A DNA stretch of 64,000 nucleotides from contig NZ_JANUCO010000001.1 of assembly GCF_024807225.1 (NCBI RefSeq), forward strand, positions 372,001 to 436,000, in the 5' to 3' direction. The DNA is from Chryseobacterium ginsenosidimutans. Its GTDB lineage: Bacteria; Bacteroidota; Bacteroidia; Flavobacteriales; Weeksellaceae. The notes under the pieces are model-generated. The model saw nothing but the letters and a program-made list of their open reading frames with translations. It did not search any database and was not told the DNA's origin. A program made the position numbers and the translations under genes. Of the stretch, positions 54,935 to 63,924 are shown one piece after another (the first letter of the stretch is position 1; every line of letters starts with the position of its first letter).

Positions 54935-55312
54935 TTAAAAAGGTAAATCGTCGTCGTCGTCTCCGGCAAAAGGATTTTCGTTAGAAACTGGAGATGCAGA
55001 CTGAGAAGGTGCAGCTTGTGTAGGCTCTGAACCGTTATCTAAAACTTTCTCCACTCTCCATCCTGTAATAGAGTTGAAGTATTTCGTTTCACCTTGAGGA
55101 GAAACCCATTCTCTACCTCTGATGTTGATACCAATCTTTACATTTTCTCCTTCTTTAAGGTTATCTAATAAATTTATCTTATCAGACAAAAATTCTATGT
55201 TTATCGGCTGTGGATACTGTTCCTGCGTCAAAATCACCATTTCTCTTTTTTGAAAACCGCTCGCAAATGTCTGAGCATCAAATATTTTCTTTACCGTTCC
55301 TTGTAATTCCAT
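54935..55312 (-). CDS. DUF3127 family protein, OB-fold-like with an acidic SSB-like tail
   Basis: A 125-residue protein starting MELQGTVKKIF. The first about 90 residues match DUF3127 (FQKREMVILTQEQYPQPINIEF, GENVKIGINIRGREW), a beta-rich OB-like pattern. The tail is Ser/Ala/Gln-rich and ends in DDDDDLPF, like the protein-interaction tip of single-stranded DNA-binding proteins. The ATG at 55312 is chosen; longer frames run into the tRNA promoter region. Confidence 0.82.
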   Translation of the reverse strand: MELQGTVKKIFDAQTFASGFQKREMVILTQEQYPQPINIEFLSDKINLLDNLKEGENVKIGINIRGREWVSPQGETKYFNSITGWRVEKVLDNGSEPTQAAPSQSASPVSNENPFAGDDDDDLPF

Positions 55313-55409
55313 ATCATAATAATTAACGATGTAAAAGTAAGAAAATGAATCGTAATAAAGGCTACGAGAGAAAAAAAATGTAAAAATTTTAATTTTTTTC
55401 ACAGAAAAA

Positions 55410-55440
55410 TTTGGAGATAAAAGAAAATATCCTATCTTTG
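55410..55440 (+). promoter_or_regulatory. Promoter of the tRNA cluster
   Basis: TTTG at 55410-55413 and TATCTTTG at 55433-55440 with a 19-base spacer are an excellent match to the flavobacterial consensus, 55 bases before the first tRNA. Confidence 0.7.
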
Positions 55441-55494
55441 CACCACTGAAAAACGAAACACGCTCTTTAAAATACAATTTTCAGAATAAACAAC

Positions 55495-55576
55495 GCGGAT
55501 GTGGTGTAATTGGTAGCCACGCCAGACTTAGGATCTGGTGCCGAGAGGCGTGGGGGTTCGAGTCCCTTCATCCGCA
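55495..55576 (+). tRNA. tRNA-Leu (UAG)
   Basis: Acceptor GCGGATG pairs with CATCCGC. The anticodon stem CCAGA/TCTGG holds loop CTTAGGA with anticodon TAG. It has a long variable arm and the T-loop GGTTCGAGTCC. CCA is not encoded. Confidence 0.95.
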
Positions 55577-55582
55577 CAGTAT

Positions 55583-55658
55583 GCGAAAATAGCTCAGCTG
55601 GTAGAGCACAACCTTGCCAAGGTTGGGGTCGCGGGTTCGAATCCCGTTTTTCGCTCCA
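55583..55658 (+). tRNA. tRNA-Gly (GCC)
   Basis: Acceptor GCGAAAA pairs with TTTTCGC. D-arm AGCTCAGCTGGTAGAGC, anticodon loop TTGCCAA, T-arm GGGTTCGAATCCC. CCA is encoded at the 3' end. Confidence 0.95.
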
Positions 55659-55664
55659 CTCCAT

Positions 55665-55748
55665 GCCCTGGTGGTGGAACTGGTAGACACGCAGGACTTA
55701 AAATCCTGTGTTCGTAAGAACGTGCGGGTTCAAGTCCCGCCCGGGGTA
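55665..55748 (+). tRNA. tRNA-Leu (UAA)
   Basis: Acceptor GCCCTGG pairs with CCGGGGT with two G-T wobbles. Anticodon stem CAGGA/TCCTG with loop CTTAAAA, anticodon TAA. It has a long variable arm and T-arm CGGGTTCAAGTCCCG. Confidence 0.95.
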
Positions 55749-55752
55749 CTAA

Positions 55753-55786
55753 AACTCTCTGTAACTTTGTTATAGAGAGTTTTTTG
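55753..55786 (+). terminator. Terminator of the tRNA cluster
   Basis: ACTCTCT and AGAGAGT arms followed by T6. Confidence 0.75.
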
Positions 55787-55817
55787 TTTTAGAAGCTAAT
55801 TAAAATATTCTCTATTA

Positions 55818-56051
55818 TTAATTTATACCTTCTGTAGTTTGTTCTGGGAGGTTTACTTTGTCATTAGCTTTTTTCATAACCCCTTTAAATTTTAGAACAC
55901 AAGCTACCGAAACCATATTGTTATTGTCAATAACGTGAGAAACAGAGACGATTTCCCAATCTGGGATGTTGTGTACGGAACGATCGATAAATTGTGTTGC
56001 TTCGATATAATTTTTTGCAACAAAGAATCTGACGATGTTTGGTGGATTCAT
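55818..56051 (-). CDS. Hypothetical 77-residue protein
   Basis: A small soluble protein (MNPPNIVRFFVAKNYIEATQ start) with a likely beta-alpha-beta pattern. I do not recognise it. The sequence composition is protein-like and it occupies an otherwise empty stretch between the tRNA cluster and the response regulator, so I think it is real. Confidence 0.55.
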   Translation of the reverse strand: MNPPNIVRFFVAKNYIEATQFIDRSVHNIPDWEIVSVSHVIDNNNMVSVACVLKFKGVMKKANDKVNLPEQTTEGIN

Positions 56052-56243
56052 AATAATAATTTTTAGGATTAATATTTAAAATGTTTATGTGAAATTAAAG
56101 AAATGAGATTCACTAAAAAATAACCATTTTGTGTAATATTTAAACTCGACTTCGTACAAAATATCAACACCCTACAGGTAAATTAAATAGGCTTAATTGA
56201 CTTCCAACATCAGACTTCCTTCTTCAAACCAAAATAAAATTTC

Positions 56244-56251
56244 TACTTTTG
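56244..56251 (+). promoter_or_regulatory. -7 box for the two-component operon
   Basis: TACTTTTG matches TAnnTTTG, 17 bases before the response-regulator ATG at 56269. Confidence 0.4.
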
Positions 56252-56268
56252 TGAAATTCCTTATTTCA

Positions 56269-56976
56269 ATGAAAAAAATTATTCTCATCGAAGACGAAAC
56301 CAGTGTGGTGTCTTTTATAAAAAAAGGACTTCAGGAAAACGGATACGAAATTTCTGTAGCTTTTGACGGGCGAACAGGAGTTCAATTGGTGCAGTCAAAC
56401 GACTTTGATCTGGTGATTTTGGATATTATGCTTCCGGAAATGAATGGTCTAGATGTCTGTAAAGAAATCAGAAAAACCAATCAACATGTTCCGATCTTGT
56501 TTTTGACGGCGTTGGGAACCTCCGAAAATATTGTTCTCGGGTTGGAAAGTGGAGGTGATGATTATTTGGTTAAGCCATTCAAATTCATTGAGTTGGTTGC
56601 CCGTATAAAATCTTTATTAAGAAGAAGTAATAACGGAAATATTCCTGAAATTGCTGAACCTGAAGTTGATAGCGAATATATTTTTCAGTTCTCGGATTTG
56701 ATTTTAAACGATTATACAAAGAAAGTTACCCGAAGCGGGGAAGAAATTTCATTGACTTCCACAGAATATAAATTATTGATGTATTTCCTGAATAACCCGG
56801 AAAAAGTGATTTCCAGAACGGAAGTTTTGGAAGCAGTTTGGGGCGTGAATTATGAGCTGGGAACGAATGTTGTGGACGTTTACGTTAATTATTTAAGAAA
56901 GAAACTGGATAATCAGGATGATAATAAACTGATTCATACGGTGATAGGAATGGGATATGTTTTAAAAAAGCCTTAA
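56269..56976 (+). CDS. OmpR/PhoB-family response regulator
   Basis: A 235-residue regulator. The receiver has the acidic pair IEDE, phosphoacceptor Asp in LVILDIMLPEMNG, and Lys in YLVKPFKFIELVARIKSLLRR. The C-terminal winged helix has LTSTEYKLLMYFLNNP and VVDVYVNYLRKKLD. The ATG at 56269 is chosen because it begins the first receiver strand and lies just after a -7 box. The histidine kinase follows after 3 bases. Confidence 0.93.
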   Translation: MKKIILIEDETSVVSFIKKGLQENGYEISVAFDGRTGVQLVQSNDFDLVILDIMLPEMNGLDVCKEIRKTNQHVPILFLTALGTSENIVLGLESGGDDYLVKPFKFIELVARIKSLLRRSNNGNIPEIAEPEVDSEYIFQFSDLILNDYTKKVTRSGEEISLTSTEYKLLMYFLNNPEKVISRTEVLEAVWGVNYELGTNVVDVYVNYLRKKLDNQDDNKLIHTVIGMGYVLKKP

Positions 56977-56979
56977 AGA

Positions 56980-58389
56980 ATGTTTAATAAAGTTGTCACA
57001 AATCAGACCAAAACGATGGTGCTTCTGATGTTGGTTTTTACGGCCATCATCTTGCTGTTCAGTGGATTGGTTTATTTTTCGATTGTCAACTTTTCTCATC
57101 AAAGGTTTTATGAATTATTAAAAATAAGAACCACGACAATTGTTCAGATTGAAAAAGGGAAAGGCGATCTCGATCTTCCTGAAAATTATATTTTAAACAG
57201 CCTAAACGACGAAGAACTTCCGATGGAGCGCGATTATGTTTTCGCCATTCCTACGGATTCTAATTATAAGAAAATCTCTCATGAAGTTCATATTCCGGAT
57301 TATTTTTTCAAGAATATTGTCAAAAACGGGGAAGCCAACTATAATGATAAGGAGTTTTACTATATCGGGCAAACTTTTAAGCATGAGAATAAGAATTATA
57401 TTGCGATAGCTTCTGCCAAAAACCATTATGTGGTGTATTATTTGGGGTTTTTGAAGCGTACTTTGATGACGTGTATCGTACTTTCGTTGTTTTTCAGTAT
57501 GATTTTTTCTTTTTATTTATCTAAAACTTTATTTAAGCCTATTTTAAAAATTACAGGAAAAGTAAAGGAAATAAGCTCCGAAAATCTTCATTTACGTCTT
57601 GAATCTCAACCGGATAACAAAGAATTGAACGAACTCGTTGATACTTTTAATGACATGCTTAATCGTATTGAAACCTCTTTTGAAACCCAAAATCACTTGA
57701 TTGGAAATGTTTCTCATGAATTGAGAACGCCTTTAACATCCATTATGGGAGAAGCGGATGTGGCACTTTCTATTTCCAGAACAAACGATGAATACAAGGA
57801 AACATTAGGAATTATTCTTGATGAAGCTGAAAAGCTGGATAAAAAAATCAATGCTTTATTAATGATTGCTCAAACCGGTTTCGACGGAAAAATCCAGAAA
57901 ATGGATAAAGTGCGAATTGATCAGTTGCTTTGGGATGTTATCGAAACGTTGAGACGGATCAATTCAAAAAACAATATCTATTTGGACATCAGTATGTTGC
58001 CGGATAATCCGAAAAAACTGAAAGTTCAAGGGAACGAGCAATTATTGCATCTTGCGGTGACGAATATTATTCAAAATGGCTGTAAATATTCTAATTTTCA
58101 ACAGGTTAAAGTTTCGTTAGGAGCAACCGACACAGATGTTTACATCATCGTAAAAGACAACGGAATCGGAATTCCTGAAGAGGAAATGAACAAAATCTAT
58201 GATCCGTTTTTCCGTGCTTCCAATACAAAAAACTACGAAGGCTACGGAATCGGGCTTCCTTTAGCAAGAAACATCGTAAGAATGCATCACGGAGAATTAA
58301 TTGTAAGTTCTCACGAAAATCAAGGAACGACGGTGCAGCTTCGTTTTCCAAATTTTTACAGCACGCAGACTGAAGAAAAGCTACTGTAA
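56980..58389 (+). CDS. Sensor histidine kinase
   Basis: A 469-residue membrane kinase: two membrane helices around residues 12-35 and 155-180 with a periplasmic sensor part between, HAMP, HisKA with GNVSHELRTPLTS, N box NIIQNGCKYS, G1 DNGIGIPEEE and G2 GYGIGLPLAR. It pairs with the response regulator directly upstream. The signal is unknown; the layout resembles CusS-like and other envelope sensors. Confidence 0.93.
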   Translation: MFNKVVTNQTKTMVLLMLVFTAIILLFSGLVYFSIVNFSHQRFYELLKIRTTTIVQIEKGKGDLDLPENYILNSLNDEELPMERDYVFAIPTDSNYKKISHEVHIPDYFFKNIVKNGEANYNDKEFYYIGQTFKHENKNYIAIASAKNHYVVYYLGFLKRTLMTCIVLSLFFSMIFSFYLSKTLFKPILKITGKVKEISSENLHLRLESQPDNKELNELVDTFNDMLNRIETSFETQNHLIGNVSHELRTPLTSIMGEADVALSISRTNDEYKETLGIILDEAEKLDKKINALLMIAQTGFDGKIQKMDKVRIDQLLWDVIETLRRINSKNNIYLDISMLPDNPKKLKVQGNEQLLHLAVTNIIQNGCKYSNFQQVKVSLGATDTDVYIIVKDNGIGIPEEEMNKIYDPFFRASNTKNYEGYGIGLPLARNIVRMHHGELIVSSHENQGTTVQLRFPNFYSTQTEEKLL

Positions 58390-58541
58390 ATAAGATGCTT
58401 TGACCTCGCTCAAAAGGATTTTCTAATACTAACTGTTTATTATAGCGTACTTTATTGGCGGTGTCATGTTGAGGTTCTCGAAACATTTCACATAAAATAT
58501 AGAAGAAATCCTTTTCGTTATATTAACCATCGTTAACAATT

Positions 58542-58619
58542 TTCTAATCTCATTCTAATCTCTTTAATCACATTTTAATTCCGTTCCAAAGGGCTTCTAA
58601 TCTGGTCGCTTTAGTTTTG
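58542..58619 (+). promoter_or_regulatory. Helically phased direct repeats and -7 box, probable response-regulator target
   Basis: TTCTAATC occurs at 58542-58549, 58553-58560 and 58595-58602. Related CTTTAATC is at 58562-58569 and TTTTAATT at 58573-58580. Steps are about 9-11 or 22 bases, the pattern bound by OmpR-type regulators. TAGTTTTG at 58612-58619 is a -7 box for the gene at 58.66 kb. Confidence 0.6.
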
Positions 58620-58658
58620 TAGTATCAAAAAAGATACACGAACCTAAATCTTAATAAT

Positions 58659-59153
58659 ATGACTAAAACGATTTTAATAGCCACAGATTATTCTCTTGAG
58701 TCTTTAAACATTCTGAAAAAAGTGATGCGAGAGAAAGATGCTTCGGAAGACCAAAATCAATACAATATTCTTTTGGTTTCGGGATATGACACGGGAGATT
58801 CTATCAGAGATCTTTTGTTTAATACAAAAAGTACGATTTTCAATAAGTTGAGACCGCAGGAATTTTGCGATGCTTATGGAATTATCAATAATAAATATCC
58901 TCATTTAATTAATAAAATTGTCTGCGATATTTTCACGGGAAGTTTTCAAAGAACTTTCAATAATTATGTGAATGCAGAAAATATTGAGGAAGCGTATTAT
59001 TCTCCATCGATTAAAAGCAAAGGAAAAGGGAAATTCGACTTAATTCCTTACATCAAAAAATGCAAAGACCTTGAATCTCACGAAATTTCTGTTGAGGTTC
59101 GCAAAAGCCTTCCCGAAAAAGGAAGACTGGCGGAGATTTTTGTAGAAGCTTAA
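58659..59153 (+). CDS. Hypothetical protein, UspA-like N-terminus
   Basis: A 164-residue cytoplasmic protein beginning TKTILIATDYSLESLNILKKV, which resembles the first strand and helix of universal stress proteins. The rest does not show the UspA ATP-binding GxxGx9GS motif. It follows the phased repeat array and precedes the DUF1275 gene by 28 bases, so both are likely targets of the adjacent two-component system. Confidence 0.6.
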   Translation: MTKTILIATDYSLESLNILKKVMREKDASEDQNQYNILLVSGYDTGDSIRDLLFNTKSTIFNKLRPQEFCDAYGIINNKYPHLINKIVCDIFTGSFQRTFNNYVNAENIEEAYYSPSIKSKGKGKFDLIPYIKKCKDLESHEISVEVRKSLPEKGRLAEIFVEA

Positions 59154-59181
59154 AATAATACAACGCTAAAAAATTAAAAAA

Positions 59182-60033
59182 ATGTTAAGGAATTATAGTA
59201 ACAGCAGGACGTTGGGAGACAACATTAGACTGGGGACGCTGACTGCCTTTACGGCAGGTACTATAAATATAGCTTCTCTATTGATATTTCTCTCTTTTAC
59301 GTCAAACGTGACGGGGCATTACGCCATTTTGGCGGCAGAGATCAGTAAAGGAAACTGGGCGCAGGTTGCCGTTGTAGGATTGTGGATTTTCCTGTTCTTC
59401 TTCGGAGGATTTGTATCTAATTTTATTGTCATTAATTTTAATAAGAAAAGTAAATATTTTGCCCATTCAATGCCTTTAATCTTAGAAATAATGTGTTTAT
59501 TATTTGTAGGAATTTACGGACAGTTTTATTATCAGAAAACATTAGAAGAAACGGAATATCTGGTTGCACTCATGTTGTTTGCGACGGGTCTACAGAATGG
59601 TTTAACGGCAAGTATTTCAAACTTTTCGGTAAAAACAACCCACCTTACCGGTACAACTACGGATTTGGGGATTTTATTTTCCATGTTTACCCAGAAAAAA
59701 TTCAGGAAGAATGGTGAATTGGTTGGAAGAGCAAAATTGCTCTCAAGTATCATGGTTGCTTATGTTTTTGGAGCGGTTTTCTCGGGATTGACGTATTATT
59801 ATCTTGAGTTCAGGGTTTTCTATGTCATCAGTTTGTGTTTGTTGGTGGTTATCGGATATGATGCTTATAAAATTCATATAAGACATTTCAATACGCAATA
59901 CAGATACAGCAAGATTTATAAAAAGCCGACTTTAATGGCTTATTTATACGACAAAATCCACGGAATTCCTGAGTTTAAAACCGAGATTAAAGAGAAGCGC
60001 GAGAAGAAAAGAACGCTTGTTTTTGAAGATTAA
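59182..60033 (+). CDS. YoaK family (DUF1275) membrane protein
   Basis: A 283-residue inner-membrane protein with about six helices. The family-like start is LTAFTAGTINIASLLIF, followed by TSNVTGHYA and NGLTASISNFSVKTTHLTGTTTDLG. The C-terminal about 60 residues are basic and cytoplasmic. Function of the family is unknown. It is likely co-transcribed with the UspA-like gene. Confidence 0.85.
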   Translation: MLRNYSNSRTLGDNIRLGTLTAFTAGTINIASLLIFLSFTSNVTGHYAILAAEISKGNWAQVAVVGLWIFLFFFGGFVSNFIVINFNKKSKYFAHSMPLILEIMCLLFVGIYGQFYYQKTLEETEYLVALMLFATGLQNGLTASISNFSVKTTHLTGTTTDLGILFSMFTQKKFRKNGELVGRAKLLSSIMVAYVFGAVFSGLTYYYLEFRVFYVISLCLLVVIGYDAYKIHIRHFNTQYRYSKIYKKPTLMAYLYDKIHGIPEFKTEIKEKREKKRTLVFED

Positions 60034-60141
60034 ATGTTTATTAAAACTTGTAAATATTTTTACATACTCTATTTTTCAACAGACAATAGTAAGTAAGAGA
60101 TATAAATATCAGTATTAATTTTGTGTAAACTAGCTGTGAAT

Positions 60142-60176
60142 CAATCCTCTAATTGTATGGTGCAATTAGGGGATTG
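60142..60176 (+). terminator. Hairpin after the DUF1275 gene
   Basis: CAATCCTCTAATTG at 60142-60155 pairs with CAATTAGGGGATTG at 60163-60176 with one wobble. The T-tract is poor, so it could also be a regulatory hairpin. Confidence 0.5.
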
Positions 60177-60276
60177 TGATTTTGTGCAAACAGTGATTAA
60201 CAGGACATTTTGGCTAAAAATACGCTATGGCTAGGTTGTTGATATGTTGATAATTAAATTTTAATTCGGGGGTTTA

Positions 60277-60310
60277 TTGTTTTAATTCTTGTTCTGAATG
60301 ACTATTTTTG
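60277..60310 (+). promoter_or_regulatory. Promoter of mutL
   Basis: TTG at 60277-60279 and TATTTTTG at 60303-60310, spacer 23. Confidence 0.5.
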
Positions 60311-60330
60311 TAAGTTGATTTACGTTTTTT

Positions 60331-62122
60331 ATGTCAGATATTATTCAGCTTTTACCGGATCATGTAGCCAACCAAATTGCGGCAGGAGAAGTGGTGCAGA
60401 GACCTGCGTCTATTGTGAAAGAACTTTTGGAAAATGCCGTTGATGCGGATTCTACGAAAATTGAGTTGATCATAAGAGATGCCGGAAAAAACTTAATCCA
60501 GGTTGTGGACGACGGTAAAGGAATGTCTGAAACAGATGCAAGAATGGCATTTGAGAGACATGCCACATCCAAGATCAGAGGAACAGAAGATATTTTCAAA
60601 ATTTCTACGAAAGGCTTTCGTGGAGAAGCTTTGGCGTCTATCGCTGCAGTTTCTCAGGTTGAATTAAGAACAAAACAGAAAGATTCAACAATCGGGACGA
60701 ATATTTATATTGAAGGCGGAGTTTTCCAGTTTCAGGATCCTGCACAAACTGCGGAAGGTTCTAATTTCTTGGTTAAAAATCTGTTTTATAACGTCCCTGC
60801 AAGAAGAAAATTTCTTAAAAATAATAATATAGAATTCAGACATGTCATTGATGAATTCCAGCGAGTGGCATTGGCTCACGAAAGCTTGGAGTTTTCTTTA
60901 TTTCATGATGATGAAGCGGTTTTTAGGCTGAGAAAAGGAAGCCAGATGCAGCGTATTGTAGATATTTTCGGAAGAAAACTACAACCGCAGTTAATTCCGA
61001 TTAAAGAAGATATAATCTGGTGCAAGCTTCACGGATTTGTTGCCAAACCTGAAGGAGCGAAGAAAACAAGAGGCGAACAATTCCTTTTTGTAAACGGAAG
61101 ATATTTTAAAAGTCCGTATTTTAATAAAGCGGTTCAGGAAGCATTTGAAGGCTTGTTGTTACCGGGATATATTCCGACGTTTTTCCTGTTCCTGGAGCTT
61201 GATCCGGAGAAAATTGATGTTAATATTCATCCTCAAAAAACAGAAGTTAAGTTTGAAGATGAGCATTTAATTTTCGCCTTGCTTCGTTCAACAATTAAAA
61301 GATCTTTAGGAATTTATAATGTTTCGCCAAGCCTCGATTTCGAAAGAGATCCGGAATTGGATGCCATTATGCAGAAAACTTTCCCTAGCAAAAGCAATGG
61401 CAGCGGAGGAAGCGGGTTTCTTAAGATGCCTGAAATTATTGTAGATAAAGACTACAATCCCTTTTTGGAAGAAAGAGGAGTAAATCCTGCGGAAATTCAG
61501 AATCTTACAGAAATGTACCATCAGAATATCTCTGCAGAAACCTTCAAAAATTAATTTATTTGAAGATGAAGATTTCGATGAAGATCTGATGAGGTTGCCG
61601 AATGGATATTGGTTGTTCAACAAAGGCGATAGAACGTTGATGTTGGATTTGGGAAGAATGCACAGACTTTGGGTTTCCGAAAATACAAAACCTTTGAAAA
61701 AAGGAACGACAAACAGTCACGCATTGCTTTTCTCTCTTGAATATCACATGAATGAAATTGAAAAGACCAAGTATAAATCGATCAAAAAATATCTTCCGGA
61801 GCTTGGTTTTGAAACAAGTGTTGCTCATGAAAATGTAATGAGAATTGAAGCTGTTCCTGAAGGTTTGAAAGAAACTCAGGTCATGAAATTCCTGGAAAAT
61901 CTCTTTGAAATTCTGGAGTATAAGACGGAGGAAGAATTTATGCAGTTTTATCAGAATCAATGGAGTAAAATGCAGTCGAAATCGAGGTTTGATTTTATTT
62001 ATAAAAAAGACGCAGAACAATTAATTAAAGACTTCACGGCATTAGGTTTCCCGGAATTTTTACCGAACGGAAAAAGATGCTTTTTTGAAGTTCCTTTTAA
62101 TGATATTAAAAATAAATTTTAA
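60331..62122 (+). CDS. mutL: DNA mismatch repair protein MutL, frameshifted
   Basis: Corrected length is 596 residues, normal for the family in this group. The N-terminal GHKL ATPase is intact: IAAGEVVQRPASIVKELLENAVDA, DDGKGM, RHATSKI, and the FRGEALASIAAV motif, then the transducer domain with FLFVNGR and DVNIHPQKTEVKF. The raw frame stops at 61554 before the C-terminal dimerisation domain. Reading GAAAC at 61537-61541 as GAAC joins NISAEPSKINLFEDEDFDEDL and runs to 62122. If the break were real the strain would be mismatch-repair deficient. Confidence 0.9.
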
Positions 62123-62124
62123 AG

Positions 62125-62859
62125 ATGTTTAATAATATACCACCGATTACACGAAATATTATCATTTTAAATGTGATCGTTTTTATTGTGACATTGATTA
62201 TGCCACAACTATACGAGACGCTTTCAGGATTTTATCCCTTTTCTCCAAATTTTAAATCTTGGCAGATTATTACGCATATGTTTATGCATGGTGGATATAT
62301 GCATATTTTATTCAATATGTTTACTTTATTTAGTTTTGGACCTGTTTTAGAACAAGCTTTAGGTGAGAAAAAATATTTGATTCTTTATTTTGTAAGTGGA
62401 TTGGGAGCTTTTTTCCTATTTAATCTTTGGAATTTCATTGAAGTTCAGCAAATTGTTTCCGGTTTAGAAAGTTTAGGATTAAATGCTTCAGAATTATACT
62501 CAAAATCGGTAATCGGTTATTCCGGAAATATGAATATCAGTGCAACCACAACTGAAGGAAAAGAATTATCCCAACAGCTTTATGATGTTTTAAGAACTCC
62601 AATGGTTGGAGCTTCCGGAGCAATTTTCGGGGTTGTAGCAGCTTTTGCGACACTTTATCCTAATGCTAAAATAGGGATTATGTTTATTCCGATTCCGATG
62701 AAAGTAAAATATGTTTTACCGGTTGTGGTAATAGGCTCTATATATTTAGGCGTTTCAGGAAATGGTGGAGGAATTGCCCATTTAGCGCACGTCGGAGGTG
62801 CAATTGTCGGTTTTATTCTGGCGAGAATCTGGAGAAAACATTTGTACAGATTTAATTAA
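62125..62859 (+). CDS. Rhomboid family intramembrane serine protease
   Basis: A 244-residue six-helix protein. Motifs: ITHMFMHGGYMHILFNMFTLF, catalytic serine in GASGAIFG, and catalytic histidine in AHLAHVGGAIVGF. It begins 2 bases after mutL and is followed 7 bases later by the EEP-family gene, so the three form an operon. Confidence 0.92.
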   Translation: MFNNIPPITRNIIILNVIVFIVTLIMPQLYETLSGFYPFSPNFKSWQIITHMFMHGGYMHILFNMFTLFSFGPVLEQALGEKKYLILYFVSGLGAFFLFNLWNFIEVQQIVSGLESLGLNASELYSKSVIGYSGNMNISATTTEGKELSQQLYDVLRTPMVGASGAIFGVVAAFATLYPNAKIGIMFIPIPMKVKYVLPVVVIGSIYLGVSGNGGGIAHLAHVGGAIVGFILARIWRKHLYRFN

Positions 62860-62866
62860 TTAAACT

Positions 62867-63862
62867 GTGAAAATCGTCCGCCTCATACTTCTGATTTTAC
62901 ACGTAGGAATATTCCTTCTTTTATCAGGAATGTTAATGAATACCTATGTTCCGCCCAAGATTTTTCCTTGGTTGAATCTCCTTTCTTTAGCTTTTCCGGG
63001 CTTAATATTTGGATATATTGTCTTAACGATTTTCTGGATTTTCAGTTGGAAAAAAAGAGCTTTTGTGTTTCTTTTCTTAGGGTTATTATTTTTTAACTCT
63101 ACAATAAGATGGATCAATTATTCTCCTGCAAAAAATGAAACTCCTGATTTAAAAATTGTTTCTTTGAATGCAAAGAATGGAAATTTGGGGGTAAAAAACA
63201 TAGAGTCTTTTATTAATGCTCAAAATGCTGATGTAGTTTTGTTGCAGGAATATGGAGGGGAAAAAGATTATCATTTAGATGGATTAAAAAGATTTCCTGA
63301 TACTGCTATTGTTGCTGTCTTTTCAAAGTTTAGAATTGTTGCCCATAAAGAATTGGTCAAGGGTAATTACGATCATACTAATGTCTATGCAACCCAAGCC
63401 GATATTGCTATAAAGGGAAAGATCTTGCGTTTTATAAATGTGCATCTTCAGCCATTTAGATTTGAAAAAGATATGGTAAAACTTGAAGGCAGTAATTCTC
63501 AAGATAAAGAAAAACTAAAAAATATTGTTAAAAGGCTAATTCCTGTTTTCAAAACACATCAGGATGAGATTAAAATTATCCGGAAAGCTATAGAAGTTTC
63601 TCCTTATCCCGTAATTCTAGCCGGAGATTTTAATTCTGTTCCCAGTTCTTACGAATATTATCATTTGGTAGAAGGGTTGCAAGATGCCTTTGTAGAATCG
63701 GGACGTGGAAGCGCAACAAGCTTTCACGATTACAAATTTCCTATAAGAATTGACTATATTTTTGCTTCAAAAACAATACAACCAATCACTTATAAAGTGG
63801 ATCGTTCTGTGCATATTTCTGATCATTATCCGGTAATTGCGACATTTAAATTAAACAAGTAA
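62867..63862 (+). CDS. Endonuclease/exonuclease/phosphatase family protein, membrane-anchored
   Basis: A 331-residue protein with two to three N-terminal membrane helices (residues about 5-75) and a C-terminal EEP domain. Motifs: VSLNAKNGN, VVLLQEYGG with the metal-binding Glu, GDFNSVP, RIDYIFAS and SDHYPVIA. The domain may act on a phosphodiester outside or at the membrane, such as a lipid or nucleic acid. It starts with GTG at 62867, seven bases after the rhomboid stop; no in-frame ATG is better placed. Confidence 0.87.
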   Translation: MKIVRLILLILHVGIFLLLSGMLMNTYVPPKIFPWLNLLSLAFPGLIFGYIVLTIFWIFSWKKRAFVFLFLGLLFFNSTIRWINYSPAKNETPDLKIVSLNAKNGNLGVKNIESFINAQNADVVLLQEYGGEKDYHLDGLKRFPDTAIVAVFSKFRIVAHKELVKGNYDHTNVYATQADIAIKGKILRFINVHLQPFRFEKDMVKLEGSNSQDKEKLKNIVKRLIPVFKTHQDEIKIIRKAIEVSPYPVILAGDFNSVPSSYEYYHLVEGLQDAFVESGRGSATSFHDYKFPIRIDYIFASKTIQPITYKVDRSVHISDHYPVIATFKLNK

Positions 63863-63924
63863 ATCACAAAAACAGTTAAAATTATTCACCTTGGTAGGGT
63901 TTTTGCTTAAAAATCTGGGTATCC

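Noticed and set aside
55467..55664. Minus-strand open frame of 65 codons
   Set aside because: It runs antisense across tRNA-Leu and tRNA-Gly and is explained by them.
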